A stretch of 64,000 nucleotides of DNA from Zingiber officinale (taxonomy: Eukaryota > Streptophyta > Magnoliopsida > Zingiberales > Zingiberaceae). Under the pieces are notes generated by a model that worked only from the letters and a program-made list of their open reading frames with translations, was not told where the DNA came from and searched no databases. A program made the position numbers and the translations under genes. The DNA is taken from assembly GCF_018446385.1 (NCBI RefSeq), contig NC_055990.1, forward strand, positions 22,129,558-22,193,557, read 5' to 3'. Below are positions 34,786 through 47,320 of this stretch, one piece after another (positions within the stretch are counted from its first letter, which is position 1; every line of letters starts with the position of its first letter).

Positions 34786-37768
34786 TTGGATCAATGGATG
34801 TTGGATAGTGGATGCTCCAGACATATGACTGGAGATAAGTTGAAGTTTACCAAACTCAAGTACAAGAGTCTAGGATCAGTTGCATTCGGCAACAACGGTA
34901 AACTTAAAGTAATCGGAAAAGGTAATATTGAACTAAGTTCCGATTTTATTATTCGAAATGTTTTATTGGTTGAAAATTTTAACTTTAATTTACTAAGTAT
35001 AAGTCAATTGTGTGACAGCGGATACCTAGTCAATTTTGATAAATCTGGATGTCTAGTTAAAAATATTGAAAACCCAGAAATTAAACTTAAAGGACTTAGG
35101 AAAAATAACATCTACACAATTGACTTATCAATATCCTCAATAAAGTGTCTCCTGACACAACAAGAGGAAACCCAACTGTGGCACAGAAGGCTGGGTCACA
35201 CTCACACTAGACTCATTTAAAAAATGAGTCAAAATGGTTTGGTTAGAGATTTGCTCAAATTAAAATTTATTGAAAACTCAATCTGTGATGCATGTCAAAA
35301 AGGAAAACAAACAAAGTCAACCCACAAGTCAACCAACCTAGAAAGATCCAACACCATACTTGAGCTCCTTCACCTTGATCTATTTGATTCACATGGAGCC
35401 AAATCACTAAGCAAGAACCAATATTGCTTAGTAATAATTGATGACTACTCTAGGTACACTTGGGTAAAATTTCTAAAAACAAAAGATGAAACCTATGAAA
35501 TATTTAGTAATTTTTGCAACTTAACGGAAAATGAAAAAGATACTAAAATCAAAAGAATAAGAAGTGATCACGGAGGGGAATTTGAAAATCATAGGTTCAC
35601 CGAATTTTGTAAAATAAATGGATACCAACATGAATTTTCATGTCCTAGAACCCCCCAACAAAATGGACTAGTGGAACGTAAATATAGAACATTACAAGAA
35701 GCAGTTAGGACTATGTTAAACGAATATCACTTAAATCATCAATTTTGGGCTGAAGCGATAAATACTACAAATTATATTCAAAACAGAATTTTAATTAATA
35801 AATTTCACAATAAAACACCATATGAACTCTATTATTATAAAATTCCCAATCTAAACTATCTAAAAGTATTTGGGTGTAAAGTTCACATTTTAAATACTAA
35901 AGATTACTTAGGAAAATTTACACCCAAATCTAACCAAGGAATATTCTTAGGATACTCCTCTACCAGTAGGGTCTTTAGAGTATATAATCAAAATACCTCG
36001 AAAGTTGAAGAAACAACTAATGTAATATTTGATGAAAAAAACAGTTTACCTTATATAAATGAAAATATTGACATTAATCCAAGAACTATAGACGATGAAG
36101 AAATCCAACCTAATCTTAATAAGTCAGAAGAACCAGTTTCTGACTCACAGATAAGACCAACTAGAGTAAGTACCTCCCACCCACCTGACCAAATTTTGGG
36201 TGACCCAAACCTTGGGGTCAGAACTAGATCATCCTATAGAAACCTTAGTCAGATTGCCCTAATCTCTAAAATTGAACCTAAGACTATAGAAGAAGCCTTG
36301 CCTGATCCAGATTGGATCATTACAATACAGGAAGAATTAGCCCAATTTGAGAGAAACCAAGTCTGGGACCTTGTACCTAAACCCATAGATAAATCAATTA
36401 TAGACAACAAATGGGTTTTTAGGAACAAGTTGGATGATCACGGTGATATAATAAGAAACAAAGCAAGGTTAGTAGCCAAAGGATTTAGTCAAGTCGAAGG
36501 CTTAGACTATGATGAAACCTATGCTCCAGTAGCTAGACTCGAGTCCATTAGGATGTTATTAGCCTATGCAGCAAATAAAGGATTCAAATTGTACCAAATG
36601 GACATTAAGTCAGCCTTTTTAAATGGTTTTATCAAGGAAGAGGTCTACGTAAGCCAACCTCCGGGGTTTGAAGACATAGACTACCCTAATCACGTATTTA
36701 AATTAAAAAAGGCACTATATGGACTAAAACAAGCCCCTAGAGCATGGTATGAAAGATTATCTAATTACTTAATATCCAAAGAATTTAACCAAGGACAAAT
36801 CGATCCGACTTTGTTCGTGAAAACTATAGGAAAAGACATCTTTATAGCCCAAATCTATGTTGACGACATAATCTTTGGCTCAACTAATTCAAAATTCTTA
36901 AAAGAATTTGTCAAATTAATGAAAAGTGAATTTGAAATGAGTATGGTTGGAGAACTTAATTTCTTCTTAGGCTTACAAATTAAACAAACTAAAGATGGAA
37001 TCTACATTTATCAAACTAAATATGCTAAAGAGTTAATTAAAAAATTCTGTATGGAAAATTCAAAAATTATAAATACCCCAATGACAACCAACATAAACAT
37101 TGACTCTGACCCTGAAGGAAAACCAGTTGACCCAAAATACTATAGGAGTGCCATAGGTAGCTTACTTTACCTAACTGCAAGTCGACCCGACATATTGTTT
37201 GCAGTAGGTATGTGCGCAAGATACCAATCCTGTGCAAAAGAGCCACCTATCATACGTTAAAAGAATACTTCGGTATATTAAAGGAACTCTAAATGTAGGA
37301 CTTTGGTATCCAAGAACTTGCACCTTTGACCTTTATGGCTATTCTGATTCAGACTATACCGGGTGCAAGTTAGACAGAAATCAGTGCCTAGTAAGCTGGT
37401 CAAGCAGAAAGCAACATTGTGTTGCTCTATCCACCACAGAAGCTGAATACATAGCTCTAGGAGAATGTGCATCTCAACTACTGTGGATGATGCATACGTT
37501 AAAAGACTATCAACTAGAGTATAAAAATACACAAATCTTTATTGATAATATCAGCTCAATTAATCTCACCAAGAATCCTATTCACCACTCCAGGATCAAA
37601 CACATAGAGGTAAAACACCACTTTGTAAGGGACCATGTAGCTAAAGGTGAAATTGCACTCAACCACGTTGAGTCCAAATCAAACCTAGCTGACATCTTTA
37701 TAAAACCCTTACCTGAACTTGAGTTCAGTGCACTTAGAAGGCAAATAGGAATGTGTTGGGTAGAGTAG
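34786..37768 (+). pseudogene. Copia-B pol: protease, integrase, reverse transcriptase, RNase H
   Basis: The protease motif is LDSGCSRHMTG near 34798. Gag-pre-integrase LWHRRLGH is followed by a TAA at 35218-35220; the frame continues unchanged at 35224. Counting from there, integrase has D52, D115 and E151 with the expected 35-residue D-E spacing. RT spans about residues 380-620 with [47 protein letters not shown] and active site YVDD at 545-548. A frameshift near 37250 moves into the RNase H frame (VSWSSRKQHCVALSTTEAEY, SRIKHIEVKHHFVRD), ending 37768. Domain order is Ty1/Copia. Only one stop and one frameshift were found in about 3 kb. Confidence 0.93.
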
Positions 37769-38951
37769 GGGTCTCATTTTGTTGTCTTGTTTTTTTTTTT
37801 TAAAAAAATTCCTAGGAAAAATCATTTTCAAAATTTCTAATTTCCTAGATTTTTCAAAATTCTGGACTTACTTATCATTTTTTCAAATTCTAGGAAAAAT
37901 AATTTTTAAAATTCCCAATTTCCTAGATTGTTCAAAAAATTGAAGTAGCCTAGGCTTTCCCCCTAGAAATCATGTTCCCCTAAAATTAAGCCAGAGCATC
38001 TCACAAACACCTAGGTATACCTTGATTGTGATTGAAAAACATAGAACGGCGTGAGATGCATAGGGTATAGCCTGGACTCAAGAATGCTTATATCTATGCA
38101 TCAATATGAGTCTGGGCGTTAAATACGCAATATACATTAATCAAGTTGAGTCTTCCAGCTCTAGTCAAATCTAACTGGACCAAATCAACTTAACTTGACT
38201 AATCATGTGAAAACTGCTGCCCTATAGGCAGTCAGCAAATAACTAAATGTTAGACAGTTGGTAAAGGATACTTAATTTTCTAGTTAAGAATGCCTTGATC
38301 CTTAGGGCTCTGATACCTAGTAAATCAATCTAGTAAACATGACTCATGCTTGGACTTAAGGACCAACTGAATTTGAATGACTAACCTTGTCCTAAATCTT
38401 AAATATTATTTAAGCTAAGTTCCAATCTTAACTTTCAAACCCTGTTGAACTTAGCCAACCTATTGAACTTAGTAATTTCCTGTACAATTTTTTCAAAGAC
38501 TAACAAACAATTTTTCTGTTAAGTAAGAAAGATATAATCACTAACTTTTTAAATCTATCAAAGCGATACACTCCCCAACAGTTTTATAATGTTATTCAAG
38601 TGTCTATTATTGACCATTTTTGATATATGACAAAGGGGGAGAGTAGCAAATTAAAATTAAAATTAATAATTAAGGGGGAGCATATAGGTTACTTTAGCAA
38701 TCAAATTAATAATTAAGGGGGAGCATATAGGTTATTTTAGCAAATTTGGTCATCTTGTAAGTAGCAAATTGTAAAATTCAAATTAAGGGGAAGCAAAAGT
38801 TAAGGGGGAGCATATAGATTACTTTAGCAAATTTGCTTTGGTCATTTTTGTTCATCTATACTTAGCAGATTTGCCTGTGTTAAAAATGCGTATCTATTCG
38901 TTTGCTTACTTAACTTTGAATTTGAGTTGCCATAATAAAAAAGGGGGAGAT
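37769..38951 (+). other. Copia-B 3' untranslated region
   Basis: No open frame. From 38630 on, the purine motif TAAGGGGGAGCATATAG occurs three times (about 38671, 38714 and 38811) before the real polypurine tract at the LTR edge. This may reflect duplication of polypurine-like units, which is common in SIRE-type elements. Confidence 0.6.
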
Positions 38952-40210
38952 TGTTGGTGCGGGAAGCATCCGACGATCGAACTTGTGTTTTGATAATGGA
39001 AAAGGATTCAAAGTTAAGGTGTTTTATTTTCTAACAAGTCTACTTGAGGATTTCAGGAAAGTCTTAGCTGCGGTTAGGCAAAGGGAAAAACCCTAGGGGT
39101 GGTAACTCTAGGTCATAGGGGGTGGTAACCCTATGCGGAAAGTCTTGGTAGGTCGATGTCTTCAGGCAAAAGTCTTAGGGGGTGGTAACCCTAGGTGGAA
39201 AGTCCTGGTGTCGCGAACCAGGTAAAAGACTGGACTGGCCGGGAAGCGGATGTCCAGCAGAAAGTCCGGAAGCATCAAGTGCTGAGCAAAAGTCCAGTCG
39301 ATCTGGAGGATCGATTGGCAACAGGTAAATCTCCTGAGTGGAGTAGGTGAGGACGCGTTCCCCGTAGAGGGAACAGTATGCGTCGGGTCGACCTAGGGTT
39401 TCCGGTCGGAAATCCGAAGTTAGATCCGGACAGTCCGGAGACTGTCGAACTTTCATTCATATTTATGATATTATGTGTGCTAACTTTGTCTTGTAGGATA
39501 TGTGTGTAGTTTGTAGACTAACATATTGTGCAGGGACAAAAGAGCAACATTAGCCTCAGATGAACAGTGTCCGAGGCGCCTCCATGGAGCTTGGAGGTGC
39601 CTCGGGTGTGAAGGTGAGCTGGCTGTGCGCTGGAGTTGGAGGTGCCTTAAAGGGTAGTGAAGGCGCCTTGGACCGCAGCATGGAGGCGCCTTGAAGGCGC
39701 ATGAAGGCGCCTTCAGAGGGATAATGCGCGACTTGATCAGCGCTTATCGACGCATGCAACCCGGGGCTTGGAGGCGCCTCGGACAGCCTTGGAGGCACCT
39801 CCAGCACCCTTTATAAGCAGTGTTCGAGCACCTCTTCAAGCACAACTCTCTCTGAATAATCTCTTGCTACGTGTTGCGAACCTGACGATCCAGAAGTGCT
39901 GCGACGCGATACTAACGACCCGGAACTACGCTTCTCCATCTTTAGTTGTCGGTATAAAGTTTATGAGCTGTAAATTCCTATACTTGTACAAATTATCGTG
40001 CTTATAGTTGTTGCCCACCGAAAGCGATCAAGGATCGCGGGCCTTCGAGTAGGAGTCGATCTAGGCTCCGAACGAAGTAAATAGTTTGCCTCTTTGTGTG
40101 ATTGTTTTTTTTTTCCGCTGCATTTACTCGAACGGTTTTACGATTCCGAAAAATGAAATAGCCGCGAGCGCTATTCACCCCCCCCCCCTCTAGCGCGTCT
40201 CGATCCAACA
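38952..40210 (+). repeat. 3' LTR of Copia-B
   Basis: 1259 bp, almost identical to 30136-31380 and ending in GATCCAACA just before the AAGAA duplication. Confidence 0.95.
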
Positions 40211-40215
40211 AAGAA

Positions 40216-41388
40216 CTCTGGGAGAAGTTCCTGGAACTCCACGAAGGCACGTCCGAAGCGAAGCTCGCTAGAAGAGACATCCTCCGGAACAAGCTGATGA
40301 ACATCCGTCTAGAAAAAGGTGAGAAGGTAGTCAGTCTACACGCGAAGGTAAAAGAATTGATTACTGGTCTCGAGAACCTCGGAGAACGGTAACAAATCGG
40401 GAGACAATATGCTATGCACTCAACGTGTTTCCTAGAACTTCAGATTGGACATCAATCGTCGACGCCTACTACGTTTTGAAAGACCTGGAGGTAAGTACTT
40501 TAGAAGAACTATTCTCCACTCTTGAATTGCATGAAACTAGGTGTGTCGGGACAACAAAGGAAGTAAGCCAGATGATTGCACTAAATGCAACCAAGAAGGA
40601 TGAACACGAGTCACATTTAGAAGACGATCAGGAAGCATACATGGTAAGAAATTTTAAAAAGTTTTTTATATCTAATAAATTCAAAGAAATGCAGAGTAAA
40701 AAGAATCCAAGAAATAGAAGAAGGATGCGTTGCTACCAGTGTCAAAAGGAATGACACCTAAAAGAAGATTTCCCAGAACTAAAGAAGGACAAAGGCAAGA
40801 TTCCCAAGAAGCACAAGAACCTAAAAGTTACTTGGGACGACACTTCTTCATCTGAGTCCGAGATTCAAGAATATGTCGGGATAGCACTGATGGCAAGCTA
40901 CAAAGGACAAAGTACATCAGAACCTAGCATCGATGAAGGGGGAGCGACCTCAGATGGAAGTAGCGAAGCAAGGGGAGATTCAGGCTTCAAGTCTGATATG
41001 GTAAGTGAGGTATGCCTCTTACCCCCTGATGAACTTTACTTTGGTATTAAGGCAATGGCAAAATCCATGTATAAATTAGAAAATAAAAATACCAAATTAG
41101 AAAATAAAATTTTAGAAACAAAAAGAATTTTGGCAAAATCATGTCTTATAGAGGATTTTGAAAAATTAAAAATTGAAAATGAAAAACTAAAAGAAGAAAT
41201 AGAAAGATTGAAAAAATCTAATGGTTCAAATATTTCTACATTTAGAAATTATAGAGGTTTAAATTGGTATTATAGATTTCATCAAAGTCAAATTAGAAAT
41301 ATATCAAAAGTCTATGTACCTAGGAAATACTTGGTTAATCCTGTAGGTAGGAACCTCTACCGGGTTCCAAAAATCTGTTTAATTTAAA
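40216..41388 (+). pseudogene. Copia-A gag, C-terminal part
   Basis: Continues gag after Copia-B: LWEKFLELHEGTSEAKLAR, then a frameshift near 40390, TSIVDAYYVLKDLEVSTL, a zinc knuckle start CYQCQKE interrupted by TGA at 40752, an acidic stretch, and a long Lys/Glu/Asn-rich coiled coil (about 41060-41220) ending at 41388. No pol follows. Confidence 0.8.
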
Positions 41389-42215
41389 ATTAAAATTAGA
41401 CTTAGCATTTTTCAGCAAGGAAATTAAACAACTAATTTCTTTATGAGGCTTTGTCTAAGGAAGTGGTTGTTGCTCCAATAACTAAGAAGGCCTAGTGTCT
41501 CGCCACGACTTGGAAGTCAAGTATCGAAATGAAAAGTTTAATTGACTAACTGAAAAAGCATTAATCTAATTTACTTAATGCTTTAAAAGAGTTACTCAAT
41601 TTGTGTTAGAAAATATTTAAAATTGATTTAGAAAATTCTCACCTTAGAAATTTTCTTTTATGAAAATTACCTTTGAATTTTTTTTAAAATTTGACTTAGA
41701 ATTTTTTATTACCTTAAGTTTTTTTTTAAAAAAAAATTGCCTTAAAATTTTTTTACTAAGATATTTTTAACCGCCTTCGAAATTTTTTTAAAAAATTTTT
41801 TAGAAATTGTTTTTAAGACTTACCATAGGATTTTTTTTTTCCAAATATTGCCTTAGAAATTAAAAAAACATTGCCTTATATTTTTTTTTTAGAATTTTTT
41901 TTAAGGAAATGTTGAATTAAGTTTCAAACTTACATTTTAAGAAATTTTTGTTAACACTTATGACTGTTTTTTTTCTAAAAAATGTTTTACTTAAATTTTT
42001 CTCGAAAGATAAATTCTGAAGAGTGTCTTTACTTCCACTTAAGATTTTTTAAGGATTTACCTTAGACTTGTTTATAACCCCAATTTTTATGTGATCAAAG
42101 GGGGAGAAGTATGTTAAGTCTAGGGGGAGGTAATATAATTGAAAATTAACTATTTTTTATTGCATCTGTTTTACCCTAACTTAACTTGGGTTGCTCACAT
42201 CAAAAAGGGGGAGAT
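41389..42215 (+). other. Copia-A post-gag spacer and polypurine tract
   Basis: T-rich low-complexity DNA with repeated CCTTAGAAATTTTTTT-like units, no reading frame, ending in the polypurine tract AAAAAGGGGGAGA before the 3' LTR. This is where pol would be in an autonomous relative. Confidence 0.75.
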
Positions 42216-43109
42216 TGTTGGAACCCCAAGGTGTTTTAATATTATCAAACAAGTTAAGTTAGGTCCTGCGTTGTCTAACCCTTGTGTCTAAGTATGCAGG
42301 AGCTTAGGAACATAGGAAGTTGAGCGGAAGACGCGGCTAACGAGAAGGACGGCACGGGGAAAGAGCCGACGGGCTCGGTGCGTCCGAGGGACGAGGTGAC
42401 CGCGGAAGAGTACACCGGTGGACGAGAAGAACGTGCGCGGCGTTCGAGGGACGAGAAACCGGGAAGGAAGGCTGCTCGAGGAAAAGACCGGAACTTAGGT
42501 TCGGGTGAGCCCTATTCTGGATGGCCAAGATCACCCAAGCTAGCGGAGCCGAAGCGAACAAGACCCGGACCGAGACGAGCTGAACCTGAGACGAAAAAGT
42601 CAACATTGTTGACTTTAGGATCCGGGGCGCCCGGAGCAGTCCGAGGCGCCCGGAGCAGCCCCGGGCGCCCGGAACCCTTCCGGGTGCCCGGACCTGGATT
42701 TTGATCAGGATCGCGCCAAACGCGATCTGATCGTTGGGGGATAAAATTTTATCCCCCAGGGTGCCCGGAACCCATTCGGGACGCCTCGACTAGTGCTATA
42801 AATATAGCACTGATCTGCACAGTCAAATCAACGAACTTGTAATTCATTTCTTTCTGTGCTTTTTATTCTTTTACTGTCAACGCTGTAAGAGGCTACTCCG
42901 CCCAGAGGAGAATCAGATAGTGCGTCATCTTTGCCTTGGATTAGCAATCCTCTGATTGCAAACCAAGTAAACCCTCTTGTGTCTGATCTTTTAATTTAGT
43001 CTCTTCTATTTTTTATTACAAGTGTCTGTTAATTAGTTGAATATCCAAGAAAGGTTTTTGGTTTAATTTTTTGTAGGGCAATTCACCCCTCCCCCCAAAG
43101 GGACCAACA
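42216..43109 (+). repeat. 3' LTR of Copia-A
   Basis: 894 bp, TGTTGG..CCAACA, matching 28911-29798; carries one extra GGGCGCCCGG unit relative to the 5' LTR. Confidence 0.93.
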
Positions 43110-43278
43110 CCTATTGCTACAATGTCATGCCGTTCGGACTGAAGAACATCGGCGCAACCTATCAGAGGTTGATGAACAAGGTGTTCCGACGGCAGATCGA
43201 CCGCAACATGGAGGTATATGTTGATGACATACTAATCAAGTCCCTCCGAGCTACTGACCTCTGTGCAGATATCAAGGA
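43110..43278 (+). pseudogene. Gypsy-1 reverse transcriptase, middle part with active site
   Basis: Resumes exactly where 28910 broke off: CYNVMPFGLKNIGATYQRL, then VYVDDILIKS (YVDD active site), up to DIK at 43278, where solo LTR D is inserted. Confidence 0.9.
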
Positions 43279-44814
43279 TGTTGATACAGTCTGACCTGGC
43301 TGTTGTTTTGATGTTGACACTGATTTAAGTTTGTATCAGATATTAATTAAACTCAGACTGATTAATGATCAAGGTTGATCGTGAGGAGAGGAAAAGTCCA
43401 AGTACGGATACTTGGCACGCGAGGTCAGAGAGGGCTCGGTAGCTCATTCTCTGGACCAGACGAAGTCGGAGAGGGCTTGGCAGCTCGTTCTCCGGACTAG
43501 GTCAGAGAGGGCTCGGTAGCTCGTTCTCTGGACCAGACGAAGTCGGAGAGGGCTCGGCAGCTCGTTCTCCGGACTAGGTCAGAGAGGGCTCGGTAGCTCG
43601 TTCTCTGGACCAGGAAGACGGTAGGTTTTAGGGCTGGGAGGCTCTAAAACTAACTCGGGACTTTGGATCGGTCTGTTGACCGATCCAGTGATACCTTGGT
43701 TGACTGGATCGGTCGACAGACCGATCCAGTGATACCTTAGTTATCTGATCGGTCTGTGGACCAATCAGTTAACACACAGAGTATTTCTGTGGGCTATCTG
43801 ATCGGTCCGATGACCGATCAGAGATAAGCAACGAAGCCACAAAACCGTAGGGGGATCGGTTTGTGGACCGATCCACGCACAGGCTGATCGGTCCAGAGAG
43901 CTATGGATCGGTCTGTTGACCGATCCACAACTTGTCGTTTGTTTCTGCTGCTTCTCTAATTTTTCTGATTCACTTCTGATTCATCTGATCAAATCATCTG
44001 CTGTGAGATTTCTAAGTTACAGGTTACAGGTATCGTGTTATTGGTCAATTTCAAATGAAGCTCAATCAGAAGAATAAAAACAAGTGCCCTTTATGCTGTA
44101 TTTCACTGCAAGTGATGCAATTCGAGCTTCAACGTTCACTGGCCGCAATCAGTTGGACTCTTGCTCATTGGTTCGAGCTCAGAGACACCAGTGAAGACCA
44201 TGGATGGTATTGGTGTGAGTTCAGAGAACCAGATGAGAAGCAAGAGCGATTGGCGACGCCTGAGTTGGTTGCAGCGATTCGACACAGGTGACAGTGATTC
44301 GGGACAGTGAGAAAGCAGAATAAGAAGAAGGAAGAAGAGAGGTTTGCTAAGGTTCTCGAAAAACTCTCTGTCGATCAAGAGGCTGTGTGTGTTGTTGAGC
44401 TCTTGGCTGATTCCTTCTGTCTTTGTATTTTTGCTTCGTGGCTGTAAGTTCATCTGTTCAATCCTTTAGCCACTGAACTCTGTAAGTAACTGTACTTCAC
44501 TTTCAAATCTATTTTGTGATCTTTGTGGAGAGATTACTCCACCGAGAAGGAGAAACATTTAGCCGGAATTTGTCCGGGGTGTGATCTACCGAACGATCAA
44601 GGGATCGTCCACCTTACGATCACGCCGAGAAGTAGGGGCAAGTTATCCCCGAATCTCGTACATACTCGTGAAAGCTGTGAGTTGTGCTTCTTTCCTTGCA
44701 TCAGCTTTATTTTTGTTTATTTCCGCTGTGCTAACAAGTTTTTGTGAGGAATTGATTGACTTTTTAGTGGAGGCTATTCACACCCCCCTCTCTAGCCATC
44801 CCAAGATCCTAACA
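43279..44814 (+). mobile_element. Solo LTR D of a Ty1/Copia-type element
   Basis: 1536 bp, starts TGTTGATAC and ends ATCCTAACA, with a perfect 5-bp target duplication AAGGA (43274-43278 and 44815-44819). The right end has the CTATTCACACCCCCCTC-type U5 end seen in the other copia LTRs here. There are no internal genes: it is the product of LTR-LTR recombination. Contains tandem CTCGGTAGCTCGTTCTC units (about 43420-43620) and GGATCGGT..ACCGATCC palindromes (about 43660-43930). Confidence 0.93.
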
Positions 44815-47240
44815 AAGGAGACTTGCTAGACACTTGGAAGTATGAGATTAAATTGAATCTGAGTGAGTGTCTGTTCGGCACGAAGGGCGGGCGATTCCTG
44901 GGCTACATAGTTACCGAGTGGGGGATCGAGGCCAACCCCAGCAAGGTGAAGGCACTACAGGGCATGCTGCCCTCTAGAAACCTAAAAGAAGCCCAGCGTC
45001 TCACCGACTGGATAACAACATTGTCTAGGTTTATCTCCAAATCATCCGACCGGAGCCTACTCTTCTTCAAGATATTGCGCCAAGCCACCAAATTCCAGTA
45101 GAACGAGGAATGCGACCGGACGTTCGAGGAACTCAAGACGTATCTGAACTCGTTGCCTGTACTAGCTAAGCCAATCACTGGTGAGCCTCTCCGAATCTAT
45201 CTGTCCTCGACTGAGCACGCTGTCGGCTCGGCGCTAGTTCGGCAAAATGGCAAGGAACAACCAGTGTATTTCCTAAGTCATATATTGAAAGACACTTAGT
45301 CCCGCTACGCTAGTCTCGAGAAGCTTGCTTTTGCATTAGTACTCGTCGCTCAGAGGCTCCGCCTGTACTTCCTCATGCACATAATTATTGTAATGACCAA
45401 TAGTCCCTTGGGGAGAGTTCTTCTCAATCCAGATGCGCCAGGACGGCTGATCAAATAGACAATGGAGCTCAGCGAGTTCGATATCCAATATCAGCCTCGA
45501 ATGACCATCACAGTCCTTGACAGATTTCGTCACGGAGGTGCAAAACCCCGAGCCCGACTCGATCTGGAAGATATATGTAGATGGGTCGTCTACTCGGCAG
45601 GGGAGCGGGATCGGTGTACTGCTGATCTCCCCTCAGGAAGAACGGATGCAACTGTCCGTTTGACTAGACTACAGGGCAACAAATAATGAAGCTAAGTACG
45701 AGGTGCTAATAGCTGGCTTGCAAGTCGCCCGACACGTCGGAGCCATCAAGGTTCTCATCCATTCAGATTCTCAGTTAGCTGCTCAGTAGCTTATCAGGAC
45801 TTTCGAGATAAGTAACACAAGGCTCAAACTCTACGCTGAGGCTTTTGAAAAACTGAAGGCCAACTTCCGAGAGGTCATCATACAGAAGATCCCCTAGTGG
45901 AAAACCAGGCGGCGGATGAGCTGGCCAAATTAGCCAGCTCTCTATCGCCGATCATCATAGCACAGCCGATCAAGCAAGTATTTCTAGTGGCTCACATTGA
46001 CCCGATGGAGGGACTCGCCTTCTCGAACGATTAGAGGATGGCACTAATGGAGTTTTTGCAATCGAGAGCCACGCCGTCCGATCGGGAGGGAGCCTGATTA
46101 TTGAGGAAAAGGGCTAGTCGGTTCACCCTGATCGGGGATCAGCTTTATAAGAAGGCTTTCTCCAGACCTCTGCTTAAATGCGTCGGATAGGAGGACGCCG
46201 ACTACATATTGCAAGAAGTACATCAAGAATCCTATGGGGGACACCCGGGTGGCCTCTCATTGGCCAAGAAGATTCTCCTAGCAGGATACTTCTGGCTGAC
46301 CCTTCAGGAGGATGCCGCTCGGCCGGTGGCTATATGTTTGTCCTTCTAGAAGTATCATAACCTCTCGCATCGACCGACCGAAGAAATGAAAGCATCTACA
46401 ATCTCCTGCCCGTTCGACCAGTGGGGCATGGACATTGTGGGGTCATTTCCCATGGCTACCGGACAGTGGAGGTTCCTGCTAGTAGCAGTGGATTACTTCT
46501 CCAAATGGGTTGAAGCTGAGCAGCTAGCAAAGATAACCGAGCAGATAGTTCATCTGGCAGCACATCATCTGTCGGTTCGGCATCCCTCGTCGGCTCATCT
46601 CCGATAACGGAAGGCAGTTCGTCGGACAAAAGCTCAAGGAATAGTGCGAAGGGTACCTCCGTGGCATATCCTTAGAGCAAGGGGCAGGTCGAGGTCGCCA
46701 ATCGGTAAATCCTGGGAATCCTACTGGCTCGGCTCGACCATGTCGGAGGAAGCTGGGTCGATGAACTCCCCAACGTACTGTGGGCGATCCACATGACTCC
46801 TAAGGAAGGAATCGGAGTGACCCCGTTTCACCTGGTGTATGGCGGCAAAGAGGTCATCCCCGTCGAGGTCGGCGTTGAATCCGATCGGATACAGCGCTAC
46901 AGTGAACACAATGCCGAACAGAGGCTTTTGGAGCTAGACTTGGTGGATGAAGCGCGCGGCAGAGCCGCTGTCCGGCTGATGGCCTATCGGTAAAGAATGA
47001 GGCAGAACTACAATCGAAGGGTGATCCCGAGGTCATTCCAGGCCGGCGATCTCGTATGGAAGAAAGTAAAGCCGACCGGCGACATCACCAAGTTGGAAGC
47101 CCCATAGGTCGGGCCCTTCAAGGTCACGGAAAAGCTCCGCTCAGACACCTACTACCTAGAGGACGAAGATGGGCAACGTCTCGAATGACCGTGGAGCGCG
47201 AACCACCTCCAGCCGTACTGAACCGAATGAGAGGTGCACC
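44815..47240 (+). pseudogene. Gypsy-1 RT end, RNase H, second RNase H and integrase (decayed)
   Basis: RT thumb FLGYIVTEWGIEANPSKVKAL near 44900. RNase H domain: LSSTEHAVGSALV, then LEKLAFALVL, near 45200-45370. Second, archaeal-type RNase H: NNEAKYEVL..AGLQVARHVGA, HSDSQL, ADELAKLASS, at about 45680-45960. Integrase HHCC region GGHPGGLSLAKKILLAGYFW near 46240 and core FDQWGMDIVGSFP (first Asp) near 46420, ISDNGRQF (second Asp) near 46600. Several stops and frameshifts. It ends near 47240 with EKLRSDTYYLEDEDGQRL and shows no chromodomain. The double RNase H arrangement marks the Tat lineage. Confidence 0.87.
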
Positions 47241-47320
47241 GATGTAATTACTGTGTTTCTTATATCCGGGCCTATTGAGTGCAGGATTGGTATTAAAAGC
47301 AAAGGATTTCCAAAACTTGT

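Larger units (their letters stand above)
30136..40210 (+). mobile_element. Copia-B: nearly complete SIRE-like Ty1/Copia element nested in Copia-A
   Basis: LTRs 30136-31380 and 38952-40210, TGTTGG..CCAACA ends, perfect 5-bp target duplication AAGAA (30131-30135 and 40211-40215). Primer site TGGTATCAGAGC (initiator Met tRNA type) at 31383-31394; polypurine tract AAAAAAGGGGGAGA just before 38952. gag and pol are both recognisable with few lesions. A hAT element sits between them. Confidence 0.95.
28911..43109 (+). mobile_element. Copia-A: gag-only Ty1/Copia element inserted in Gypsy-1 RT
   Basis: LTRs 28911-29798 and 42216-43109 start TGTTGG and end CCAACA. Target duplication is CCTAC (28906-28910) against CCTAT (43110-43114), one mismatch. 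Primer site TGGTATCAGAGC is at 29801-29812 and a polypurine tract AAAAAGGGGGAGA ends at 42214. Internal DNA, once Copia-B is removed, is only about 2.3 kb and encodes gag with no protease, integrase, RT or RNase H: a non-autonomous gag-only element. Confidence 0.9.
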
